From an uncultured Oscillospiraceae bacterium (lineage in GTDB: Bacteria; Bacillota_A; Clostridia; Oscillospirales; Oscillospiraceae): a stretch of 5,966 nt of DNA. The translations under genes were made by a program, and so were the position numbers. The stretch covers positions 1 through 5,966 of the forward strand of contig CAKTGD010000102.1 in assembly GCA_934561335.1 (NCBI GenBank), read 5' to 3'. Shown piece after piece: positions 1 to 5,966 of this stretch (its first letter is position 1; every line of letters begins with the position of its first letter). The notes under the pieces were generated by a model, which saw only the letters and a program-made list of their open reading frames with translations, was not told the DNA's origin and ran no database searches.

Positions 1-498
1 GGTCTGGGTGCGTCGGTAGGCGTGCAGAACGCTGCCAATAAGAGCGAGGTGCGCGTCAATAATGGCGTAGGCATCAGTGCTGGCAGCGGTGCTGTCGCTA
101 TGCAGACGGCCAACGATATTATCAATACCTCGCTCGTCATGGGCGGTGCGAAAACCAGCTCGCTGGGCATCACGGGCATGGTGAACTATGTAGGCGGCTC
201 GTCGGCAGCAGAAACGCTGGTCGATGACGACGTCAGCTTAAGTGCGGCTAAAAAGCTGCGGCTGGCGGCAGCCAACGACACTGTACTGACAGCGGTAACA
301 GGTGACTTTGGCTATTCCCAAGGCAGCTCTGTCGGCGTGAGCACGAGCGTTATTGATTATAATGTCAAGACGCTGGCGCAGCTGCGCAATCTTGAAGGCA
401 CGGACAGCGCAGGCAAGGGCAGCATCACTGCGAGTGCGCTGGACGTGAACGCGCATACCGACGGCATTATCAACAACTTTGCTTTGGCAGGCGTGGCG
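1..498 (+). repeat. N-terminal run of adhesin modules (residues 1-166)
   Basis: Three anchors are visible: ASVGVQN near residue 8, GMVNYV near residue 61 and SVGVSTS near residue 113, spaced 53 and 52 residues apart. Between them come strand-like segments such as VSLSAAKKLRLAAAND (78-93) and SALDVNAHTDGI (145-156). The modules are strongly diverged: they share a hydrophobic pattern rather than sequence identity, so they fit an old repeat array better than a recent duplication. The first module is cut by the window edge. Confidence 0.6.
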
Positions 499-3400
499 AG
501 CAAGAGCAGCAACGCGAATAAGGACGCAGGCGGTGTGAGCACGTCTACCTCGGACGGCAAGGCTAAGGATGGCGTGGAGAAGGCCGAGGTGAAGGCAGAA
601 GAGAAAAAAGATGACACCAGTGCAGGCGGCAATGATAAAAATGATGATAAGGTGCAAGGTACCTTGCGTGCAGGCGGCGATAAAAAGAACGACAGCAAGA
701 AGCTGGAGGAAAGCGTTATCAAGGTTGATGCCGCAGGCAGTGTTGCGTGGAACTACGTGAAGGATGAAACAGACGCTTCTATAGATAATGTTCAGATAGA
801 GCTGCTGCGTCCCGCAGGCACTGATAAGACCACGAGCGTGGCTATTGCGGCAGAGGACAGCTCCTACATTGGCGCGTACAGCGGCTCTGCTGCCTTGAGC
901 AAGTTTGGCTTTGCGGGAGAGGAAGCCAGCTCGACGAAGTTCGAAGGCATGCTGAGCGGTGCGATAGCGGTCAACGATGTGCATAAGTCGACCACGAGCG
1001 CTTTGCGCCGTGCCGAGCTTAATAATGCGGACAACGTGACGAATCTGGCGCAGAACAGCGGCGCACAGGCAGCAGCAGGCTTAGCCATGGGCGTGGAGCT
1101 GGGCAAGCGTGCAGGCAGCGTGGATATCAATCTTGGCGGCTCCGGCTCGGCCAACTATGTGGACAGCACGGTGCTGGCCGAAATGACGGGCAATGTCATG
1201 AAGAACGGTGCGCTGAACGTGAGCAACGTTGCCTATGACAAGGATGTGCAGGCTGGCGGCGGCATTAATTTTGAGTTTTCACGCGGCAATGCGGCGGCAG
1301 GCGCAGCCATCAGCATCAGTGATGTGGACAACAAAATCAGCGCCGTAATGCAGGACAACCGTATTGGCACGCAGGATAAATTAGCCGGCAGCATCAGCAA
1401 TCTGGCCTTGAGCAATCTGGTGCAGGTTGGCACAGCAACGTCCATCGGCGTGCTGGTGGGCAGCAAGGCTTACTTCATGGGCGACGTGGCGATTGCCGTA
1501 AATATGGTGGATAATGATGTGCAGGCGCAGGCCGGCAGCAACACAATTTATGCGCAGTCCGTGGCGAATGAAGTACGCGATGGCAAGCTGCAGGTCAATG
1601 AAAAGCAGAACCAGTACATCGACGCTATCAATTCCACTGCGGATAACGGCATCATTGTCGAGGAGAAAACAGGCAAATTCTATAAGCTTGATGCCAATGG
1701 CAGCAAGCAGTACATCGTGGGCGAGGGCGCAAGCTATGTCTATGAGGACAATGGCGCGGCGGCAGACATTTACGATGCGAATAATAAAATTTCTTATGAC
1801 GAAACGACAGGCAAGCTTACGGACAGCCACGGCAGAACGCTGGTGTTCAATAGCAAGCGTAGCTTTGTCGATGAAAAGACCAAGGCCGGCGTAGATGTTA
1901 CGGCTGCTGCAGCGGCGAACATTCTCGACCTTGACGCACAGGCGGCGCTGGCGCAGGCCAACGGCTCGCAGGGCGTGGCGCTGGGCGCGGAGGCGAATAA
2001 GGACGGCTCTCTGACCTATAAGAGCAAGACGCTGACGGCGGAAAGCGCAGGCAATGTTATCGTGGGCAGCGCGATTGCCGTAGCAGCGAAGGCCAGTGAA
2101 GGCAGCTACGGCGGCAGCGCCGCTGTGGCGACGAACATCAATCATATCAAGAACAGCTTTAATGCTGCGGCTAGTGATAATAATATTACTGCATCCGGCA
2201 AGGACGGCGTGAAGATTACTGCTGCCTCCGACACGCTCATGGTAGCAGTGGCGGCTGGTGCAGCTGCTTCCGCAGGCACGGATAAGGTTTCTGTCGATCT
2301 GGCAGGCTCGGGCGTAGATAATACGTTGCATAATGATACGCTGGCAAGTCTGACGGGAGGCAACATCAAGGCCGACAATGTGGAGGCTGTAAGCAGCACG
2401 AAATCCTTGCTGGTCGGCGTTGCCGGACAGCTTAGTGTAGTGATTACGGGCCAATATGGCGGCGCAGCAGGCCTGACGTGGGCGCAAAGCGATCTCGATA
2501 ATACGACGGGTGCTTATGTAAGCGGTTTGAAGCTGACTGGCTATAATGGTAAGAATAAGCTTTTCAAGGCTGAGGCGATAAATGACAGCAGCATCGTGAC
2601 GGTGGGCGCAGGCGTGAGCGCGGCGCTTGCCAGTGGCGCGGCGACAGGCGCTTATGCAGGCAGCTATGGCAAGAATGATACCAAGGCTGTTGTTGATGGT
2701 GATAGCAGCATTGAGAGCGCAGGCAGCATTGAGGTCAGCGCAAAGGATAACAGCAGCATCAATACGGCGGCTGGCAGCATAGAGCTTGCAGGCAGCAAGG
2801 ATGTGGCAGTGACGGTAGGTGGCGCTGTAGTCAACACGCAGCTGGGCAGACATGTACAGGCACAGCTCAATGATACGCAGCTCGAGTTGGCGAAAAATAC
2901 AACAATAAACGTTCTGGCTAACGATAAGTCGTCGACGCTGAACCTCGCCTTGGGCGGTGGCATAGCTATTGGCGGCGAGATGGCCGGCGTTGCGGCGCAG
3001 GGCAGCGTGGCTGTGCTCTCTGCTGACGGCGTGACGCAGGCGACCTTTGATAAGGTCAAGCTGCAGGCTGAAGCAGATGATGTTGCGGTAAGCGTCAAGG
3101 CCAACAGTGACAACAGGCTGACGAACAGTGCGGATGCTCTGGCTATTGGCGGCGGTGGTCTGGGCGGCGGCGCTTTAGGTGCGGCGGTCAGCGTGCTGAC
3201 GAACAGCCGTGACACTGTTGCGCAGGCTAAGGGCGGCAGCTGGCGAGCAGGTGCTGCGCTGGTGCAGGCCAACAGCAAAACTAAGGTGGAGCACGTCACG
3301 ACAGGCGTGAGTGCTGCCGCAGGCGCTGAGGGCGCAGGCGCACTGACAGCGTCCGTGCAGGTCAACGTGCTGGAGGACAAGACAGAGGCCTATGTGCAGC

Positions 3401-5966
3401 AGGTGCAGGGCAGCGTGAAGAGCCTGACGGTGAATGCCGACAGAAATATGGATATAGCTGCCTATAACAATGGCTTTGCGCTGACTGCCAGCATGATTAG
3501 CGGCAGCGTCGGCGCAGGCGTGACGACCGTTGATGATAAGGCCAGCATTTTGGCCGGCTTGGCAGATAGCAAGCTGCAACGTGCTGATAAAAGCGCGGAC
3601 GTAAAGGTGACGGCGAAAAACAAGACCAGCATAGAGACAGAGGTTTCCAGCAATAATGTGGCGCTTTCTCTCGGTGCGGCCCTCGGTACGGGCGTTGAGG
3701 TGGTGAATCTTGAGGCGCAGACTGCTGCCCTAGTGAAAAATTCTCAGCTAGGCGATAGCAAGAATGCCTTCCATAATATCGACATTACGGCGGACAATGA
3801 GGTCAGCAACAAATTTACGAACGTTGTCGACAGCACTGCTTCGCTGGCAGGCGTAGCGGTAGGCGTGGGCGTAGCCAACATCAACACGCAGACAACGGCG
3901 ACGGTGGACGGCAGCAAGCTCTATGCCGATAATATTAAGGTTACTGCTGACGAAAGGCGCACAGCAGATGCGCAGCTCGTTGGCGCAGCAATTGGCGGTT
4001 TGGCCGTAGGTGTGAACCTGATGTATACGAATCTGGGCGGAGAGCTGCAGGATGCCTATACCTATGATGTATGGAACGAAAATAAGCAAAGCTACGATAC
4101 ATATACAACGTATACGCAGGCTACCGATAGCGTGGAAAAGCAATACGTGACGGATATTCAGGGCATAGCAGGCGAAGGCCTTACCGGCACGAATGCGGCG
4201 CTCAAGGCGCTGCCTGCTAATTCCGTGGCAGAGGTGAAGCTCAATAAGGGCAGCGCAGCCGGCAAGGTTGGCGTAAATATCAAGGGCAGCACGCTGGAGG
4301 CCGGGCAGGCAGTGCAGGCTGCGGCACATGGAACGAACAATGTCAATAGCGATATCCGTCAGGCAGCAGTCGCAGGAGCGTTTGTGGCGGTGGCAGGCAA
4401 TCGCACGAGATTCCGCGAGGAGCAGAGCGTGCAGCTTGCTGAGGCGATAATCAAGGGCAAAAGTGTGGACATCAGCTCGCTGACGGATGGCAATATCAAG
4501 CATTATACGGGACAGGGCGGCTTTAGCATCGAAGCCTACAGCGACACTGTTTCCTATATTAAGCACAGCGGTGCGAACAAGCTGCAAATCAACGGCTCAA
4601 CAATTACAGCGACGGATAAAGCCACGCTTAGCGCACAAAATAAGGTGCAGCTGGATAATAAGGCGCTGGCTGTCAACATTGGCGGCGTCAGCGCAGGCCG
4701 TCTGGTGCTCGAAAGCAAGGATAGTCTGGCCGCCGGCGTGGAGCTGGGCAAGCAGACTGCCGGCAGCGTAGAAGGCAAGAGCCTCAGCATTACTGCTGAA
4801 AACGCAGGCAAGGTCAAGGACGAAATCGAGGCAGGCGTGACGGTCGGTGTGATTTCGATTCATGGCAGCAGTGCTGAATCGCGTGCCCTTGGTGCGGCGG
4901 ATGTTTATGTAGGCGCTGGCAGCAGCCTTAGGGCGGACAGCGCAGAGCTGCAGGCAAAGATAGGCCGCGACAGCGATTATACGACGGAAGCAATCAACAA
5001 TGCAGTGAGCGTGTCCGCAGGCTTGGATGTAACGGTTAACAGGGCGCTGACGGAAAACGCGATGCAGAGCAATGTTTACCTTGGCGACATCAGCGCAGAC
5101 TCTAAGCTGGCAGCTTTGCGCGTGCAGGCGCTGAACAATAACAGCAGCAATGCTTACGTCTATTCCTTTGGCTTGGGCATTATAGCAGGCAGCGGCAACA
5201 ACTTTGCGAAGGCGGAGGAAAACAGCACCGTCGCCATTTCTCTCGATGGCGGCAAGGGGCTGACGCTGCAGCAGCTGGACGTGCTGGCAGAGAATGTGCA
5301 GAGCGTGACGGCTAAGGCTGATGGCAGCGCAAGTGCCATGCTGGAGATTTCGCCCTATACAGCTAAGGCTACGCATGACGCTAAGGCGCAGACGAGCGTG
5401 ACGCTCAAGGGCGAGCTGACAGCGGCGGACAGCATGAGCGTACAAGCGCTGCGCAGGGAGAATACCAACCTCAAGGCGGATGCGCTGACGAACTCTTTAG
5501 CCGGCGGCGGCGATGCTTCTGCGGATAATAAGAGCACTGGCAAAGCCTTTGTCGAAGCCTCTGCGGCTAAGCTGACCAGCGGCAGCGATATGCTGCTCAA
5601 GGCAGATAATAATGTCAAGCTGAACAGAGCAGAGGGCTATAACGAGATGCTGTGGGGACAGGGCTATTCCGACTTGGTCGGCGTCAATACTGCAGGAGTT
5701 GACAATAGCATTACGGCAGAGACGGCCGTAAGACTGCAGGACAGCAGCCTGCAGAGCAAAAAGGGTCACGTGCAGCTGGCCAGCCAAAGCGAGGAGGACC
5801 TGCTTGTTAATGCCTATGTCTATTCCTCAGGCATAATTGATGCCACAGAAACGCGCGTCACTAATAACATTAACAATGACAACCGTATTGAGCTGACGAA
5901 CTCGAACATCAAGACAAGCACAGCCTATAAGGATATTACGCTGGCAGCAGCGGACGACCTCAAGCT
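1..5966 (+). CDS. Giant repetitive filamentous adhesin-like surface protein, internal fragment
   Basis: Frame 1 is open for 1,988 codons; both ends are cut by the window, so start, signal peptide, secretion domain and anchor are unseen. The product has no Cys, 3 Pro (residues 271, 1405, 1785), 5 Trp, and a strong Ala/Gly/Ser/Asn/Asp/Val bias. It is a ladder of 50-60-residue modules with alternating hydrophobic strands such as LRLAAAND (86-93), IKVTADE (1312-1318) and VKVTAKN (1201-1207), each followed by a Gly/Ala-rich run and a V-x-V-N-like anchor. This is the pattern of beta-helical secreted adhesins, including those annotated as filamentous haemagglutinin-like or LktA-family filamentous adhesins. 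No enzyme motif, RTX nonapeptide or transmembrane helix is evident. A role in adhesion or biofilm formation at the cell surface is inferred from architecture. Coding status is near certain; the family label is less so, since repetitive beta-helical proteins converge in composition. The frame is intact, with no frameshift, so decay is unlikely within the window. Confidence 0.93.
499..714 (+). other. Charged, probably disordered linker inside the adhesin (residues 167-238)
   Basis: About 72 residues dominated by Lys, Asp, Glu, Ser, Gly and Asn, almost without aromatic or large hydrophobic residues, sit between ALAGVAS and SVIKVDAAG. The alternating strand pattern stops here and resumes after it. 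The DNA is more AT-rich in its middle (25 G+C of 60 in bases 601-660). The flanking anchors near residues 113 and 251 are 138 apart; subtracting 72 leaves 66, close to one module, so the linker appears to interrupt a single module as a loop. A flexible spacer is the simplest reading; no known domain is recognised. Confidence 0.7.
622..699 (+). repeat. Imperfect direct repeat within the charged linker
   Basis: Two related ten-codon units, AGGNDKNDDK (bases 622-651) and AGGDKKNDSK (bases 670-699), are offset by 48 bases. Both begin GCAGGCGGC and then give Asp/Lys/Asn codons. They suggest that the linker grew by short in-frame duplication or slippage followed by divergence. Confidence 0.55.
715..1578 (+). 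repeat. Second run of adhesin modules (residues 239-526)
   Basis: Anchors SVAWNYV (near residue 251), AIAVNDV (325), SVDINLG (377), AISISDV (440) and AIAVNMV (501) give spacings of about 74, 52, 63 and 61 residues. The long 74-residue unit contains QIELLRPAG with one of the protein's three prolines, which suggests a protruding turn. Each anchor is followed by a polar stretch like DNKISAVMQDN or DNDVQAQAGSN, as in the later modules. No separate domain is seen. Confidence 0.6.
1090..1108 (+). repeat. Dispersed 19-base repeat, copy 1 (GVELGK motif)
   Basis: Nineteen bases encoding GVELGK (residues 364-369) are identical to bases 4735-4753, in the same reading frame. The similarity continues at protein level, GVELGKRAGSVD here against GVELGKQTAGSVE there. 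It is probably a remnant of module duplication. Confidence 0.6.
1579..1884 (+). other. Tyr-rich hydrophilic insert 1 (about residues 527-628)
   Basis: Starting near DGKLQVNEKQNQY, the module pattern is replaced for about 100 residues by a polar segment with seven Tyr (539, 561, 571, 579, 581, 591, 599) and few Ala runs. It has hairpin-like pieces TGKFYKLDANGSKQY, SYVYEDNG, ISYDETTGKL and SHGRTLVF, in which x-G or N-G turns separate short beta strands. The flanking anchors (501 and 710) are 209 residues apart; removing about 101 leaves 108, or two modules of 54. It is therefore probably a small beta domain or loop projecting from the fibre, and a candidate ligand-binding site by inference. I do not recognise its family. 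Confidence 0.6.
1885..4038 (+). repeat. Main tandem ladder of about 57-residue adhesin modules (residues 629-1346)
   Basis: The most regular part of the protein. Anchor positions fall near residues 660, 710, 770, 827, 889, 944, 1005, 1065, 1121, 1174, 1235, 1291 and 1338, giving spacings of about 50, 60, 57, 62, 55, 61, 60, 56, 53, 61, 56 and 47. Representative anchors are GAVVNTQ, VAVLSAD, VSVLTNS, VQVNVLEDKTEAYV, GVTTVDDKAS, EVVNLEAQTAALV and VANINTQTTATV. After each anchor comes a strand such as SIEVSAKDNSSI, LTVNADRNM, VKVTAKNKTSI, IDITADNEV or IKVTADERR. The modules align by pattern with little DNA identity, so the duplications are old. A stacked right-handed beta-helix or similar fibre is expected by analogy with known filamentous adhesins. 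Confidence 0.7.
3145..3186 (+). other. Glycine-rich run within a module (residues 1049-1062)
   Basis: Residues IGGGGLGGGALGAA are 8 Gly of 14, encoded mostly by GGC and GGT, just ahead of the VSVL anchor. Every module has a small-residue run at this place (for example GGGIAIGGEMAG and VAVGVGVA), and this is the extreme case. It probably reflects tight packing at one face of the repeat, not a separate domain or an RTX calcium-binding motif, since the Asp positions of GGxGxD are missing. Confidence 0.5.
4039..4260 (+). other. Tyr-rich hydrophilic insert 2 (about residues 1347-1420)
   Basis: After GVNLMYTNLG, the module pattern breaks for about 74 residues. The first half is aromatic and polar, with Tyr 1353, 1355, 1365, 1368, 1371 and 1382 and Trp 1358, in pieces DAYTYDVWNENKQSYDTYTT and VEKQYVTDIQG. 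The second half (EGLTGTNAALKALPANS) looks helical or loop-like and holds one of the three prolines. The flanking anchors near 1338 and 1464 are 126 apart; removing 74 leaves 52, one module, so it fits an insertion into the fibre. It shares Tyr richness with insert 1 but no clear sequence match. Family unrecognised. Confidence 0.6.
4261..5966 (+). repeat. Third run of adhesin modules, running off the window (residues 1421-1988)
   Basis: The module pattern resumes with VGVNIKGSTLEAG and continues to the end. Anchors are less regular at first (near 1464, 1563 and 1618). They then recur near 1680 (VTVNRALTENA), 1740 (AKAEENSTVAI), 1793 (THDAKAQTSV), 1842 (DNKSTGKAFV), 1901 (GVDNSITAETAV) and 1960 (NNINNDNRIEL), spaced about 50-60 apart. 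Strands such as LSITAENAG, ALRVQALNN, MSVQALRREN, MLLKADNN and HVQLASQSEED match the role of those in the main ladder. The last visible residues (ITLAAADDLK) are again a strand, so more modules are expected downstream. Confidence 0.6.
4735..4753 (+). repeat. Dispersed 19-base repeat, copy 2 (GVELGK motif)
   Basis: Second copy of the 19-base identity at 1090-1108, in frame, encoding GVELGK at residues 1579-1584, followed by QTAGSVE. The copies lie 3,645 bases (1,215 codons) apart. Confidence 0.6.

Noticed and set aside
436..444. LDV tripeptides (residues 146-148, also near 1677 and 1759) as integrin-binding motifs
   Set aside because: Three-residue matches are expected by chance in a protein rich in Leu, Asp and Val, and they fall in predicted core strands. 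No RGD is present.
238..984. 248-codon frame on the - strand, with similar in-register ones at 3175-3579, 3748-4587, 4597-5445 and 5497-5787
   Set aside because: All are the same in-register shadow, bounded by the rare TTA, CTA and TCA codons of the + strand gene.
1514..1894. 126-codon frame on the + strand, and another at 4487-4771
   Set aside because: Both lie in frame +2 inside the uninterrupted frame +1 gene. The Arg/Ser/Thr/Met-rich products look like frame-shifted reading, not genes.
1381..2853. 490-codon ATG-initiated frame on the - strand
   Set aside because: It is exactly in register with the + strand gene and ends at a TTA Leu codon of that gene. Its translation is a low-complexity Ala/Cys/Arg/Ile mix expected from reverse complementing GCA, GGC and AGC codons. 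No ribosome binding site or family pattern is seen.
3145..3186. Possible RTX calcium-binding repeat
   Set aside because: The run is rich in Gly but lacks the GGxGxDxUx Asp and hydrophobic positions, and no tandem nonapeptides follow.
2664..3380. Ser/Ala/Pro/Leu-rich 238-codon frame on the - strand, with shorter relatives elsewhere in the same style
   Set aside because: Its membrane-like low-complexity composition comes from reading the repetitive gene backwards in another frame. Similar sequences recur wherever the module repeats, without domain features.
5694..5698. AGGAG as a ribosome binding site for an internal start
   Set aside because: No ATG, GTG or TTG lies at usable spacing downstream, and the site sits in the middle of the continuous frame.

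Overview
The whole window is the interior of one very large protein-coding gene on the + strand. Reading in frame from base 1, 1,988 consecutive codons contain no stop, and neither the true start nor the true end lies inside the window. There is no intergenic space, RNA gene, promoter, terminator, mobile element or CRISPR array. All other open frames, on either strand, are best read as shadows of this gene.

The protein is a repetitive, secreted-type giant surface protein. It is rich in Ala, Gly, Ser, Asn, Asp, Val and Lys. It has no Cys, only 3 Pro and 5 Trp in 1,988 residues, and it is built from a ladder of degenerate modules of about 50-60 residues. Each module runs roughly as: Gly/Ala-rich hydrophobic run, V-x-V-N-like anchor, a polar T/A-rich stretch, V-x-x-S-x-L, then L-x-V-x-A-x-[ND]. 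This is the look of the beta-helical filamentous adhesins, including those annotated as filamentous haemagglutinin-like or 'leukotoxin LktA family filamentous adhesin'. No catalytic domain is visible.

Layout by region: bases 1-498 hold the first regular modules (anchors near residues 8, 61 and 113). Bases 499-714 are a Lys/Asp/Glu-rich linker inserted inside a module. Bases 715-1578 hold more modules (anchors near 251, 325, 377, 440 and 501). Bases 1579-1884 are a Tyr-rich hydrophilic insert. Bases 1885-4038 are the most regular ladder (anchors near 660, 710, 770, 827, 889, 944, 1005, 1065, 1121, 1174, 1235, 1291 and 1338). Bases 4039-4260 are a second Tyr-rich insert. Bases 4261-5966 return to modules, less regular at first, and run off the window. 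When the three inserts are subtracted, the distances between flanking anchors return to whole module lengths, so they look like loops decorating one continuous fibre.

Organism: base composition is moderately GC-rich (about 45-62% in lines counted by hand). Leu is mostly CTG, and TTA, CTA and TCA codons are very rare. Long adhesins of this style are common in diderm Firmicutes (Negativicutes such as Selenomonas-like genera) and also occur in Fusobacteria, but those are usually AT-rich. A Negativicutes host is the best guess, at moderate confidence and by inference only. The likely role is attachment to host surfaces or to other bacteria; secretion signals and anchor would lie outside the window.
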